A DNA stretch of 37,154 nt from Dysgonamonadaceae bacterium (GCA_031272205.1 JAISUH010000033.1:1-37154), one strand, 5' to 3'. Shown: positions 1 through 9,483, counted from the first letter of the stretch. A program made the numbers and translations. Notes: a model not told the origin generated them from the letters alone.

Positions 1-73
1 AAAAGGCGGAGGTGTGTCTGACTTGGAGTAGTCCAAGCAATAAAACAAATAGGTTTTCTTTTCTGTTCATCAT
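1..73 (-). CDS. 5' end of a secreted or membrane protein gene, running off the left edge
   Basis: Reading the minus strand from the double ATG at 73-68 gives an open frame to the window edge that starts MMNRKENLFVLLLGLLQV. A short basic stretch followed by a leucine-rich hydrophobic run looks like a signal peptide or first membrane segment. A well-formed promoter (109-140) lies about 30 bp upstream in the same orientation, which is the main reason for believing the frame is real. Only 24 codons are visible, so the family cannot be told. The second ATG is an equally good start. Confidence 0.45.
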   Translation of the reverse strand, partial: MMNRKENLFVLLLGLLQVRHTSAF

Positions 74-108
74 TCACACGTTAATCGGTTTGTCCAAATA
101 ACCGGCGT

Positions 109-140
109 CAAAGATACATACAAAAAAACGAATAAACAAA
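109..140 (-). promoter_or_regulatory. Bacteroidota-type promoter for the left-edge gene
   Basis: On the minus strand TTTG (140-137) is followed after 20 bp by TATCTTTG (116-109), an exact match to the -33 TTTG / -7 TAnnTTTG pattern of this phylum. The predicted transcript starts near 103, about 30 nt before the ATG at 73. Confidence 0.6.
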
Positions 141-414
141 GGAATTTTCGCTTTTTTTTTTTTTTATTAACTTCCATTATATTTACATTTTTTAATAAAT
201 ATGTGAAAATTTGAAAAACCTCGTCATGGCTCTGATGTTTGGCATCGAAAAGTCCTCATAAACTTGGCTGTCAGTTTCAAACAACTGTATGCTCGGCCCA
301 TCAGGTGGTGCCGCGGGGAGTTCCATCCGAAGGCGTCCGTCCGCAAATCTTTATGGCTGCTCCACCTGTTTTCCGCAATACAACTCCCATTTCGGCTAAA
401 AAATTAAAGCGCAA
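141..414. other. Gap between the left-edge promoter and rnhB
   Basis: It contains a T tract around 150-167, AT-rich sequence to about 210, then more balanced sequence up to the rnhB stop. I see no convincing gene, RNA or hairpin terminator. The T tract could stop leftward transcription weakly. Confidence 0.3.
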
Positions 415-1026
415 TTAGAAATCGAGTTTCAACTGTCTCTCGAAAAGTTGAAAACTTTTGCGGTGATGCACCGTGATTCCGTTCGAAAGGATGGCGTCGC
501 GGTGCTTTTGTGTGGGGTAGCCCTTGTTTTGTTTCCAGTCGTAGGCCGGAAATTGGTTGTGCAGACGCGACATGTATTCGTCCCGATATGTCTTGGCCAA
601 TACTGACGCGGCAGCGACGGACAGGTATTTCCCGTCGCCTTTCACTACGCAAGTGTGCGGAATGTTTTGGAAGGGGCGGAACCGATTGCCGTCCACGAGG
701 ATATGTTCCGGTTTTATCGATAATTGGCTCAATGCTTTATGCATGGCTTGTACCGATGCCCAGAGGATGTTCATTTTGTCGATTTCTTCGGGCGTGCATT
801 GTGCAACAGCAAAGCAGAGGGCTTCTTTCTCGATGAGAGGGCGCAGCGTGTCGCGTTGTTGCTCGGTCAGCTGTTTGGAGTCGGTCAGTTGATCGCACGA
901 AAAATTCGGAGGCAAAACGACTGCGGCAGCGAAAACCGGTCCCGCCAGGCAGCCGCGTCCGGCTTCGTCGCAACCTGCTTCAATGCAATCGGGCATCATG
1001 AATGCTAACAAGGGGGCGGTTTTCAT
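415..1026 (-). CDS. rnhB: Ribonuclease HII
   Basis: This 203-residue protein cleaves the RNA strand of RNA-DNA hybrids and starts removal of single ribonucleotides from DNA in the cytoplasm. The family hallmark DEAGRG is at about residues 20-25, where D20 and E21 are metal-binding catalytic residues. Two further conserved aspartates are visible in LVDGNRF (about 113) and TYRDEY (about 149). Length is normal for the family. The ORF start gives ten residues before a Met-Met pair; starting at residue 10 or 11 (MPDCIEAGCDEAGRG) would also give a complete enzyme, so the exact start is uncertain. The metallophosphoesterase gene ends only 11 bp upstream in the same direction, so the two are probably co-transcribed. 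Confidence 0.95.
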   Translation of the reverse strand: MKTAPLLAFMMPDCIEAGCDEAGRGCLAGPVFAAAVVLPPNFSCDQLTDSKQLTEQQRDTLRPLIEKEALCFAVAQCTPEEIDKMNILWASVQAMHKALSQLSIKPEHILVDGNRFRPFQNIPHTCVVKGDGKYLSVAAASVLAKTYRDEYMSRLHNQFPAYDWKQNKGYPTQKHRDAILSNGITVHHRKSFQLFERQLKLDF

Positions 1027-1037
1027 CGCTTACGGAT

Positions 1038-2285
1038 TCATTTCAGTTGGAGCGTCAATTGGTTGTCGGCCGGAGGGAAATCGAGCTGGAAGGATTGGGG
1101 GTCAAATTGATCTTCTCCGGCGGCAGCGGCAAATTGGCTTATCGCTTTCAAGATGTTGTCGTCCAACACTTCGTCGCCGCGGGCATGCAGCAAACTCATC
1201 TGAACAAGCACTTCGGTCAGCGCCTCCCGTGTTTCGTCGGGGATTGGCATGCCGATATTTTTCAGCTTCGATCCGATGGATCTACGGGCAAAGGCTTCCA
1301 TTCTCCGGCGGTATTTTTCCTGCAAATCGGCATTTTCGGGAATGGATTTCACGAAACGGGTGTCGATGTTAAGCGTTTTCCCGGACAGGGTCAATAGTCG
1401 GAACGGGAAAGGATATTGTGCCAAGCTCCCCGTTTCTATATCAAAAATGGGGTTCCCGTTTTCTGAAGTCAGCATTGTGATGTCGTTAGCGTGGAAATGT
1501 CCCGTAAAAACCACTTGCAGTCCGTTATCGGCAAGCATCTGAGCCTTGTTTTTCCAATCGTCAATCAAATAATCGGCGAAGAAAACCGACTGATAGGGCA
1601 AATGTTCGACTAACCCGTGGTGCATCATTCCCAGCACGGTGATCTGTTTTTCGTGCGCTTCGCGCAGAATATCGAGCGCCCATTGCAAGGTTTCCGGCAG
1701 GATGCGTCCTCCCGAAATGGATGAGTTTTTGTATTCGGCGTATCGGTTGGAGTCGAGGCACAACAGCCACAGCGAGTCGTTCAGCGCCGCCAAGTAGCTC
1801 AACGAGGATGCGTCGCGCTTTAATGCGCCGGAATACCCGAAGCGAAAATACAGTTGTTCATACTCTTCCGGCGATATACCCGGCGTGGGTATGGTTTCGT
1901 TTCCCCGATACGCTTTCGCGTTAGGGACGTTGATGTCGTGGTTGCCGGGGATGACAAAAATCTTCATTCCCGCTTTTCTCAACGGCTCTATTTTTTCGAT
2001 AAATTCCTGATGGCTGGCATGTTCTCCGTGGTTGGTCATATCGCCTGTAACGAGCAGCACGTCGGTTTTGGCTTTTGCAATGGAATGGAGTGTCAGGTCG
2101 AGCGCAGCGTGCAATTCGGGAACGTTTCGGTCGGTGGATGCCTCGTATCGGTCTAATGCCTCGCCTTGCTGTGCGAGTTCCGAGGCAAGGAGATGCACGT
2201 CGCTGATCACGGCGATGCGCAGCGAATCGGCCGCGTTGGCGATGGAGAGGATGCACAAAGAGAGCAGTAAAACAAAAATCCGCAT
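1038..2285 (-). CDS. Secreted calcineurin-like metallophosphoesterase
   Basis: The 415-residue protein has a clear signal peptide (MRIFVLLLSLCILSIANA) and so acts outside the cytoplasm. The five metal-binding blocks of the calcineurin-like phosphoesterase fold appear in order: DVH (29-31), GD in VTGDMTNHG (about 81-82), GNHD (114-117), HHG (222-224) and GHFH (262-265). These hold a two-metal centre that hydrolyses phosphomono- or diesters. The substrate cannot be read from sequence. The C-terminal 130 residues lie outside the catalytic core and are not recognised. It sits 87 bp downstream of dnaA and directly before rnhB on the same strand. Confidence 0.88.
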   Translation of the reverse strand: MRIFVLLLSLCILSIANAADSLRIAVISDVHLLASELAQQGEALDRYEASTDRNVPELHAALDLTLHSIAKAKTDVLLVTGDMTNHGEHASHQEFIEKIEPLRKAGMKIFVIPGNHDINVPNAKAYRGNETIPTPGISPEEYEQLYFRFGYSGALKRDASSLSYLAALNDSLWLLCLDSNRYAEYKNSSISGGRILPETLQWALDILREAHEKQITVLGMMHHGLVEHLPYQSVFFADYLIDDWKNKAQMLADNGLQVVFTGHFHANDITMLTSENGNPIFDIETGSLAQYPFPFRLLTLSGKTLNIDTRFVKSIPENADLQEKYRRRMEAFARRSIGSKLKNIGMPIPDETREALTEVLVQMSLLHARGDEVLDDNILKAISQFAAAAGEDQFDPQSFQLDFPPADNQLTLQLK

Positions 2286-2372
2286 AGATCAACGATTAAA
2301 TTGCCCCAAACTCTTTTTGCGAAAGAGATTGAGGCAGGGTAAAACAGATTGCCGTGCGTACACGGCAGAACA

Positions 2373-3773
2373 TCATTTTGTCAAAAGGCGTTCGATCTCT
2401 TCAATATCGGCACGGAAATTTTTATCGACTTCCGAAAGGTCTTTTACGGTGTTACAAGCATGGAGAACCGTTGCGTGATTGCGATTTCCGACGTGCGCCC
2501 CGATTTGCGAGAGCGACAATTCGGTCAGTCTCTTCATGAAAAACATGGTAACTTGGCGTGCCTGCACGATTTCCCGCTTACGTGAAGCGGACTGTATGAG
2601 GTCGTTTTTGATATTGAAAAAATGGCACACCGTATCTTGTATTTTCTGGACGGTGATTCGTTTTTTCTCGAATTTGATGCTCTGTTCCAATACGCGGCGG
2701 GCAAGGCTCATGTCTATATCGCGGTTGTTGATGATGGAATGAGCCATCAACGAAACCACGATGCCTTCGAGGTCGCGCACGTTTTCCGTTACGTTTTCGG
2801 CAATAAAATCGATCACGTTGTCGGGGATGGACAAGCCGTCGGAAAGCACTTTCTGCTTCAATATTTTTTTGCGCAGTTCTTTGTCGGGGCGTTCCAATTT
2901 CGTGGTCAATCCCCAGCGGAAGCGTGTCAATAGCCGTTCTTCCATCCCTTGCATATCCATTGGCGCACAATCGGAGGTCATCACCAATTGCTTGTTGTTT
3001 TGGTGCAGGTGGTTGAAAATATGGAAAAACGTGTTTTGCGTTTTATCCAATCCGGACAATTCTTGAATATCGTCGATAATCAACACGTCGATTCCCTGAT
3101 AAAAGTTGATGAAATCGTTAATGGTATTGAAGCGTCGGGCGTCGGTAAACTGCACCTTAAAAAGATGCGCCGAGATATACAACACTTTTTTATCGGGGTA
3201 GAGTTCCAATATTCGGGAACCGATGGCGTGGCACAAATGGGTTTTCCCAACGCCGGAGCAGCCATATACGAAAAGCGGGTTGAAGGCTGTTTTTGCAGGG
3301 TTCTTCGCTACGGCTTCGGCCGCAGTGCGCGACAGCCGATTGCTTTCCCCTTCAAAAAAGTTATTGAAGGTATATTTGGAATTGATTTGGGAGTCAAATT
3401 CAGGAGTCTCAACCCGTTCGAATGGATTGGGAACTTTCAACGGCAATTTTTGGGGAATGCTCTTATCGGAATGGATGGGTTTGGATTCGCCTCGCATCTC
3501 GATAGCCGTATTTTTTTCCGTTTCCACCAGAATACGGTAATTCAGGATGGTGTTTTCCCCTATTTCCCGATAAAGCGTGCGTTGAATCAAGTCGAGGTAT
3601 TTATCTTCGAGGTATTCGTAGAAAAACTGACTGGGAACCTGCACGGTAAGCACATTATCCTTGTATTTCAACGGGATAATGGGGGCAAACCATGTATTGA
3701 AAGCCGCTTCGGATATATTGTCGCGGATGACAACAAGGCAATTATTCCACAAATGTTTAAAATCGGTCTTCAT
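2373..3773 (-). CDS. dnaA: Chromosomal replication initiator protein DnaA
   Basis: The 466-residue protein has the four DnaA domains. An N-terminal oligomerisation domain (about 1-80) is followed by a short linker, then an AAA+ ATPase with Walker A GCSGVGKTH (171-179) and Walker B LIIDDIQ (231-237). The C-terminal DNA-binding domain contains the signature GNRNHATVLHAC. It binds DnaA boxes and opens the origin. Length is typical. The 354 bp upstream is very AT-rich and carries one near-consensus DnaA box, compatible with autoregulation or an origin. No Shine-Dalgarno sequence is seen, as expected in this phylum. Confidence 0.97.
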   Translation of the reverse strand: MKTDFKHLWNNCLVVIRDNISEAAFNTWFAPIIPLKYKDNVLTVQVPSQFFYEYLEDKYLDLIQRTLYREIGENTILNYRILVETEKNTAIEMRGESKPIHSDKSIPQKLPLKVPNPFERVETPEFDSQINSKYTFNNFFEGESNRLSRTAAEAVAKNPAKTAFNPLFVYGCSGVGKTHLCHAIGSRILELYPDKKVLYISAHLFKVQFTDARRFNTINDFINFYQGIDVLIIDDIQELSGLDKTQNTFFHIFNHLHQNNKQLVMTSDCAPMDMQGMEERLLTRFRWGLTTKLERPDKELRKKILKQKVLSDGLSIPDNVIDFIAENVTENVRDLEGIVVSLMAHSIINNRDIDMSLARRVLEQSIKFEKKRITVQKIQDTVCHFFNIKNDLIQSASRKREIVQARQVTMFFMKRLTELSLSQIGAHVGNRNHATVLHACNTVKDLSEVDKNFRADIEEIERLLTK

Positions 3774-4127
3774 TAATACTTAAATATTCGACTCTTTCTG
3801 ATTAGAACTACAAAATTCAAAAAAAAAAATGAGAAAAAAAAGCCATTTTTTTTTTCGGTTTTTTTGTTAAAAATAGAACTCTAATAATCAATTAAATAGA
3901 GCTAATTAATTAAAAAATAGACACATATATTCTTATCCATAATTTTAATAAATTGATTCTCAAAGCAATGCAAAATCTCCGTATCCGACCCTTTTTTTAC
4001 TCCAAAATCAGGGAAAATTCGGTTTTGACCTCATTTAAGAGGGGGGTAGTCGGAATTATGCATCGGAACCGTTATTTAGAATAATTCTAATTAGCCAAAA
4101 ATTTTGTTATCGATAAAACGAAACTCA
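3774..4127. promoter_or_regulatory. AT-rich dnaA upstream region, possible origin or dnaA control region
   Basis: No gene is present. The region contains long A and T runs (about 3820-3870), an AT-rich stretch to about 3960, and TTATCCATA at 3933-3941, one base from the DnaA box TTATCCACA. A perfect palindrome TTATCGATAA lies at 4107-4116 just past the MCE gene stop. A single near-match box is weak evidence for an origin, because real origins normally carry a cluster. It may only be the dnaA promoter region. Confidence 0.25.
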
Positions 4128-5024
4128 TCAGAACAGGCGCACTTTTACGCTGAGATAGCGTTTGGGGTCTTTCTTGAAGTCTTCCAGCAGTTTGGCCGCC
4201 ATGTTGAGGGTGGTGGTCAAGCTGTCGTGCAATTGCGTATCGTTCATCAATTTTCCGATGGAGCTGTTCTCGTCGCCCAATTTTTCCGACAAATTTTTCA
4301 GGTTGACGAGGGTTTGATCGACGGTCGCAAATGTTTTTGCTATATCCAATGAATTGATCTCGCTCGATATATTTTTGAGGTCTCCCGTAACGTCGTTTAA
4401 GTTTTGTGTGATTGGGGGCAGGCTGGTTTTCAGTTCTGCAAGGATGGCGGTCAGGTTTTGACTGGAGGCGTTCAATTCGGTGATTGTCCCGTCGATTCCG
4501 CCAATGGCATGTTCCCATGCGGGATTCGACATGAGTTTGTGCAGGGCGACTGTGATGGAATCCACATTGACTAAGATGGAATCGACGCCGGGGAGCATTT
4601 TCATAGCCCGGTCCATCATGTTTTCTTCCTTACTTCCGTAAATGGTGTCGCCCGGTTGTAGGTAGGAGGTGGAATTGGCATTCAGGAGAAGTTTCACGAT
4701 GGAGTTGTTGAACAAGTCGAGTCCAAATTCCATCCTGCTGCCTGAGGTCATCCTGAAGTCTTCTTCGAGATTTATTTTGACGGCAAACTGTATCGGGTTA
4801 TCGCTGATCATATCGATGGCATTGACGATACCGATTCGATAGCCGTTTATATATACCGGCGATGAAACGGTGAGCATTGTTACATCGTTGAAGATGGCGG
4901 TGTATGTATTTTTCTTTTTCAGCACGTTCATCCCTTTCAGGTAATTGATGCCGAAATAAATCATGACGAGGCTTGCGACAAACGCTATCCCGATGAGAGT
5001 GTTTTTATTTAAAATCGTTTTCAT
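4128..5024 (-). CDS. MCE (MlaD-like) family lipid-transport protein
   Basis: The 298-residue protein has one N-terminal membrane anchor (about 9-28, LIGIAFVASLVMIYFGINYL) followed by an MCE domain (about 38-115) with the family-like pattern VSSPVYINGYRIGIV. MCE proteins form rings in the periplasm that carry phospholipids between inner and outer membranes. The remaining C-terminal part (about 150-290) is rich in Leu, Asn, Ser and Thr and probably forms the helical region seen in longer MCE proteins. It follows the amidase gene by 41 bp on the same strand, so both envelope genes are likely in one transcript. MlaE and MlaF partner genes are not next to it. Confidence 0.85.
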   Translation of the reverse strand: MKTILNKNTLIGIAFVASLVMIYFGINYLKGMNVLKKKNTYTAIFNDVTMLTVSSPVYINGYRIGIVNAIDMISDNPIQFAVKINLEEDFRMTSGSRMEFGLDLFNNSIVKLLLNANSTSYLQPGDTIYGSKEENMMDRAMKMLPGVDSILVNVDSITVALHKLMSNPAWEHAIGGIDGTITELNASSQNLTAILAELKTSLPPITQNLNDVTGDLKNISSEINSLDIAKTFATVDQTLVNLKNLSEKLGDENSSIGKLMNDTQLHDSLTTTLNMAAKLLEDFKKDPKRYLSVKVRLF

Positions 5025-5065
5025 AATCCTGTTGTAAGTTGTGATGCCGGAATTTGAGCCGCCTC

Positions 5066-6190
5066 CTATCGGATGCGTTTTCCATCCCGAAATTCCACAA
5101 TAAATGCGTCTTTAAAATTGCGCTGTGCTTTTTTGAGCAGCCGCAACGCCTCGTTTTTGTCGGAAGTGCTCCCGTAAGTATATTTATACGTAGATCCATC
5201 TTTATAATAGTCCACCGGCGACAATCCCTTAAAGGCGGAAGCCTTGCTCCCGTATTTTCGCGGGGAGGCTAAGAACTGAATCCTGTATTCGGAGTTTCCT
5301 GCCGCAATGGATTCGGAAGTCGCCGTCGCCGGGGTTGATTCTTCCGGTGTTTCGTCCAACAAAACTTCTTCGCGTTTGTTGGCGGACACTATCAAGCCGC
5401 TTTTTTTATCGTAATCGGCTTTATAAGCGCTGAAAGCCTTGTAGATGGAGTTGGCCATCGAAGACTGTCCGCTCGCGCTCTTCAGAAAAGTTTCGTCTTC
5501 TTTATTGCTGATGTAACCCAATTCGATCAGGATACTCGGCATGGCTACTTCTCTCAAAACCAAAAAACCGGCTTGCCGCACACTGCGGTTGACCCGTTTG
5601 GAGTTCCTTACCAAACTGTGCTGAACCCATGTCGCTAATTGAACGCTTTGGTCGAGGAATTTGTTGGTCATGAACTCAAAAATAATGTACGATTCCGGCT
5701 CGTTAGGGTTAAAACCCTGATATTTTGTCGAATAATCTTTTTCGTACAAGATCACTGCGTTTTCGGCTTTTGCCACATCAAGGTTGTCCTTACTGCGGTG
5801 CAAGCCCAAAACAAACGTTTCTACGCCTTGCGGCGAGCGCTGCTTTTTCGACAAAGCGTTGCAGTGCAGTGAGATAAAGAGGTCGGCATGGGCATTGTTG
5901 GCAATCTGAGCCCGCTGGTTCAGTTCCACGAAAACGTCGCTCTTGCGTGTGTAAATCACGCGGACGTCGTCGTAATTCTCTTCGATAAGCGCTCCCAATT
6001 TTTTGGCTACCTTCAGCGTAATGTCTTTTTCTTTTGCCGTTGCGCCTAAAGCTCCGGGGTCTTTTCCGCCGTGTCCGGCATCGATAACGACCGTGAATTT
6101 GGCGTTTCGCGAAAGGGGCTCAGCGACTATCGACTGCGAAAAAAAATAAAAAAGAGGCAAAAACAGAATCAGGTATCCGTATCGACACAT
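5066..6190 (-). CDS. N-acetylmuramoyl-L-alanine amidase (Amidase_3) with C-terminal SPOR-like domain
   Basis: The 374-residue enzyme cuts the amide bond between muramic acid and the peptide stem of peptidoglycan, usually at division sites. It has an N-terminal hydrophobic export signal (about 5-23). The zinc ligands are visible as H40 in VVIDAGHGG, E54 and H109 in LFISLHCNA; the catalytic glutamate is probably E223 in SILIELGYISN. Residues about 296-374 (EYRIQFLASPRKY to the end) look like a SPOR domain, which binds glycan strands lacking peptides. It is followed by the MCE gene. A -7-like TATTTTTG lies just upstream. Confidence 0.92.
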   Translation of the reverse strand: MCRYGYLILFLPLFYFFSQSIVAEPLSRNAKFTVVIDAGHGGKDPGALGATAKEKDITLKVAKKLGALIEENYDDVRVIYTRKSDVFVELNQRAQIANNAHADLFISLHCNALSKKQRSPQGVETFVLGLHRSKDNLDVAKAENAVILYEKDYSTKYQGFNPNEPESYIIFEFMTNKFLDQSVQLATWVQHSLVRNSKRVNRSVRQAGFLVLREVAMPSILIELGYISNKEDETFLKSASGQSSMANSIYKAFSAYKADYDKKSGLIVSANKREEVLLDETPEESTPATATSESIAAGNSEYRIQFLASPRKYGSKASAFKGLSPVDYYKDGSTYKYTYGSTSDKNEALRLLKKAQRNFKDAFIVEFRDGKRIR

Positions 6191-6212
6191 ATCTATCTCA
6201 CTTTTTTTCTTG

Positions 6213-6220
6213 CAAAAATA
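6213..6220 (-). promoter_or_regulatory. -7 element upstream of the amidase gene
   Basis: The minus strand reads TATTTTTG, an exact TAnnTTTG match 23 bp before the amidase ATG. No good TTTG was found at the usual distance upstream, so the call rests on one element. Confidence 0.35.
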
Positions 6221-6247
6221 ACGATAAAATTTTGAATCGTTTCAATA

Positions 6248-7267
6248 TTAATCCAATATAGTTACCCATCCGTGCGTATCGGGTTCATCTCCGTATTGGA
6301 TGGCACGCAACTTGTTGTAGAGCTTTTCGCTCACAGGCCCCGCCTTGCCGTCTTTTGAAAAACCGTAGGTTTTGTTCTCATCCACATCGTCCACACGCAG
6401 AATGGGGCTGATGACGGCGGCTGTTCCGCACATTCCGGCTTCTTCAAAGGTGGATAATTCTTCCAACGGAATTTGCCGCCGTTCGACCTTCATACCCATA
6501 TCGCTTGCCAATTGCATCAGGCTTTTGTTGGTGATCGACGGTAGGATGGACGATGATTTCGGCGTAACGTAGGTGTTGTTTTTGATGCCGAAGAAATTGG
6601 CCGGGCCACACTCGTCGATGTATTTTTTTTCTTTGGCGTCTAAATAGAGGACGGCCGAATAGCCTTTCTTGTGGGCGATTTCACCGGCGACTAAGCTGGC
6701 CGCATAGTTGCCTCCAACTTTGTAAATACCTGTTCCGAGTGGCGCGGCGCGGTCGTATTCGCGGAAAATGCCCACCGGCGTCGTTTTGAATCCTTCTTTG
6801 AAATAAGGGCCGACCGGCGAAACAAACACCACAAACAGGTATTCCGATGCGGGTTTTACGCCGACCTGAGGCGAGGTGCCTACCAAAAGGGGGCGGATGT
6901 ACAGCGATGCGCCGCTTTCGTAGGGCGGCACAAACCGTTTGTTGCGTTTAACGGCTTCAACGACGGCGCGTTCAAAGAGTTCGACCGGCAGTTGCTCCAT
7001 CAAAATCCCCTGAGCCGACGACTGCATGCGCAAAGCGTTTTCGCGCATGCGGAAGATGCGCACCTTGCCGTCTTTGCCGCGAAAGGCTTTTAAGCCTTCA
7101 AAGGCTTCCTGTCCATAGTGCAGGCAGGTAGCGGCAATGTGTAAGGGGAAATATTCCGAATCGGATATTTCCAAATCACTCCATTGTCCGTTGCGGTAGT
7201 ACGCACGGACATTATAATCGGTTTTCATGTAGCCGAACGACAAGTCCGACCAATTTATTTCGTTCAT
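6248..7267 (-). CDS. ilvE: Branched-chain amino acid aminotransferase
   Basis: The 339-residue, fold-type IV PLP enzyme interconverts Leu, Ile and Val with their 2-oxo acids using glutamate/2-oxoglutarate. Visible family motifs are YGQEAFEGLKAFR (51-63), the PLP-lysine block YKVGGNYAAS with K183, and ECGPANFF. The length and the KVGGNY form match the group that includes eukaryotic BCAT and many Bacteroidota IlvE proteins. It lies upstream of the amidase on the same strand with a 57-bp gap and probably has its own transcript. Start MNEINWSDLSF is the only sensible one. Confidence 0.95.
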   Translation of the reverse strand: MNEINWSDLSFGYMKTDYNVRAYYRNGQWSDLEISDSEYFPLHIAATCLHYGQEAFEGLKAFRGKDGKVRIFRMRENALRMQSSAQGILMEQLPVELFERAVVEAVKRNKRFVPPYESGASLYIRPLLVGTSPQVGVKPASEYLFVVFVSPVGPYFKEGFKTTPVGIFREYDRAAPLGTGIYKVGGNYAASLVAGEIAHKKGYSAVLYLDAKEKKYIDECGPANFFGIKNNTYVTPKSSSILPSITNKSLMQLASDMGMKVERRQIPLEELSTFEEAGMCGTAAVISPILRVDDVDENKTYGFSKDGKAGPVSEKLYNKLRAIQYGDEPDTHGWVTILD

Positions 7268-7305
7268 AATATAAAGAAAATTAAACAGTTCCCTGATTTA
7301 GTTCC

Positions 7306-7334
7306 TTTGGGTGCGATTGTTTTTCGTAACTTCG
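7306..7334 (+). promoter_or_regulatory. Possible promoter for dnaG and the downstream run
   Basis: TTTG (7306-7309), a 17-bp spacer and TAACTTCG (7327-7334) resemble the phylum promoter with one mismatch in the -7 element. It would give a leader of about 110 nt before the dnaG start. Confidence 0.3.
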
Positions 7335-7452
7335 CATCCCGAAAAGACACAGTACAATATTGATTCTCACTCTATTTTTGGCAAAATTACCATTTTATTT
7401 TGAAAAGGTGTTATTTTAACGAAGGAAATCACTAAATTCGTAGTCTGAAGTT

Positions 7453-9474
7453 ATGATCGACAAAGCAACCATAGAACGTATTAAAGATGCCGCACAGATT
7501 GTGGATGTGGTGTCCGACTTTGTTACGCTCAAGCGTGCCGGAGTAAATTATAAGGGGCTCTGTCCTTTCCACGACGACCGCACGCCGTCGTTTGTGGTGT
7601 CGCCGGTAAAAAATATCTGTAAATGCTTTGCCTGCGGCGAATACGGTTCGCCCACGGATTTCATCATGAAGCACGAGCAGCTGTCGTATTATGAAGCGCT
7701 GAAATACCTTGCCAGAAAATACAATATTGAGGTAAAAGAGCGCGAGCTGACCGATGAAGAGAAGGAAACGCAGAATACGCGCGAGAGCATGTTCATCCTG
7801 AACGAGTTTGCCCGCGATTATTTCGTAAAAACCCTGCGTGAAACAACTGAAGGACAATCCGTTGGGCTGAGCTATTTCCGCGAACGCGGTTTCCGCGACG
7901 ATATTGTTCGAAAATTCCAACTGGGTTACAGCCTCGAAAAGCGCGATGCTTTGGTTACGGAAGCGCAAGAAGCGGGATTCAACCGCGATTTCCTGCTCAA
8001 AACCGGACTTGCCACGGGCGGCGAAAACAACCAGCCCATAGTCGATCGTTTCAGGGGACGGGTCATCTTTCCCGTGCACAAATTATCGGGGAAGGTGGTA
8101 GCCTTTGGCGGACGCATCCTCAGGAAAACCGATAAGCTTGCGAAATACGTCAATTCGCCCGATAGCGAGATCTATTCCAAGCACAACGAACTTTACGGCA
8201 TCTTTTTCGCCAAAAAAGCCATTGCGAAAGAAAAACGATGTTTTTTGGTGGAAGGTTACACCGACGTCATTTCGATGCATCAGGCGGGAATCGAAAACGT
8301 GGTGGCCGCGTCGGGAACGGCGTTCAGACCGGAGCAGATAAAGATGATCCGCCCTTTGACCCAAAATATCACTGTGCTTTACGACGGCGATGCGGCGGGA
8401 ATCAAAGCGGCGCTGCGCAGCATCGATATGCTGCTGGAAGCCGGGTTTAACGTGAAAGTGGTGCTGCTGCCCGACGGCGAAGACCCCGATTCTTTTGCCC
8501 GCAAACAAAATGCCGAGAGTTTTCACCGCTTCATCACGGAACATGAGACCGATTTCATTCGTTTCAAAACACAATTGTTGCTGAAAGAGGCGGGCGACGA
8601 CCCCATCAAACGCGCCGGACTTATTTCAAACATCCTCGAAAGCATCTCCATAATTCCGGACCCTGTTACCCGATCGGAATATGTGAAGGCTTGCGCCTCC
8701 TTGCTCGACAGCAGCGAAAGCATGTTGACAAACGAGGTCAAAAAGATGAGGCTGAAGCAATTCGAGAAAAAAGAGCAGGCCGACAAAAAACAATCGGAGA
8801 AGAATCCCGTTTCAACTGAAGAAGGATTTTCTTCGCAACAGTCCGGTTCGGTGGCGGCAAAAAATCCTTTGGACCAATTCGAGAGGGAAATCCTGCGCTA
8901 CGTTATCCGATACGGTATGCAACCCTTGTACATGCGGTATCGGGAAGAGAAAAAAAAGGTTGACGGCAAGGCTGTGGTAGAAATGGTGTTGGAAGAAAAA
9001 GGTCCATCGGTTATCGAGTTTGTATTTTTTGACCTCGACCGAGACCATATATTTTTTCATAACAAACTGTATAAGAATGTGTTCGAAGAAGCCTATTCCC
9101 ATTCCGACGACGAAACATTTATGCCCGACAAATATTTCTCAAATCATGCCGATCTCGAAATCAGCAGGCTCGCCTCCGATTTGCTGAGCGACCGCTATAT
9201 ACTGAGTAAAATCCACGCCAAATCCATTGGGGAAGAAATCGACAGCAAAGATTCGCGGCTCGCAGAGGAAAACATGCTCGAAACGCTGGTTCCCCGCGCG
9301 ACTACCGAGTTGAAGAACGCCTACGTGCAACAAAAAATAAAATCGGTAAAACAGGCTATGAAGACTGCCGAGGGCGACCGGAAGAACGTGTTCCTCCAAG
9401 AGTTCCAGCAATTGCAGGAGGTGAAAAAAGAATTGGCAAAGGTATTGGGTGAACGTATTGTATTGAAATATTGA
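7453..9474 (+). CDS. dnaG: DNA primase
   Basis: The 673-residue protein makes RNA primers at the replication fork. The N-terminal CHC2 zinc-binding domain shows C37, H40, C58 and C61 (KGLCPFH ... CKCFACG). The catalytic TOPRIM core follows, with EGYTDV at about 266 and DGDAAG at about 310, whose acidic residues bind metal. The C-terminal third, preceded by a Lys/Glu/Ser-rich linker near 430-465, is the poorly conserved helicase-binding region. Length is in the normal range. It starts a plus-strand run with the ABC ATPase gene 9 bp behind it. Confidence 0.97.
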   Translation: MIDKATIERIKDAAQIVDVVSDFVTLKRAGVNYKGLCPFHDDRTPSFVVSPVKNICKCFACGEYGSPTDFIMKHEQLSYYEALKYLARKYNIEVKERELTDEEKETQNTRESMFILNEFARDYFVKTLRETTEGQSVGLSYFRERGFRDDIVRKFQLGYSLEKRDALVTEAQEAGFNRDFLLKTGLATGGENNQPIVDRFRGRVIFPVHKLSGKVVAFGGRILRKTDKLAKYVNSPDSEIYSKHNELYGIFFAKKAIAKEKRCFLVEGYTDVISMHQAGIENVVAASGTAFRPEQIKMIRPLTQNITVLYDGDAAGIKAALRSIDMLLEAGFNVKVVLLPDGEDPDSFARKQNAESFHRFITEHETDFIRFKTQLLLKEAGDDPIKRAGLISNILESISIIPDPVTRSEYVKACASLLDSSESMLTNEVKKMRLKQFEKKEQADKKQSEKNPVSTEEGFSSQQSGSVAAKNPLDQFEREILRYVIRYGMQPLYMRYREEKKKVDGKAVVEMVLEEKGPSVIEFVFFDLDRDHIFFHNKLYKNVFEEAYSHSDDETFMPDKYFSNHADLEISRLASDLLSDRYILSKIHAKSIGEEIDSKDSRLAEENMLETLVPRATTELKNAYVQQKIKSVKQAMKTAEGDRKNVFLQEFQQLQEVKKELAKVLGERIVLKY

Positions 9475-9483
9475 CAGAAAACC

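Noticed and set aside
2949-3776. Plus-strand ORF of 275 residues
   Set aside because: Antisense to dnaA, whose Walker motifs and C-terminal signature are intact.
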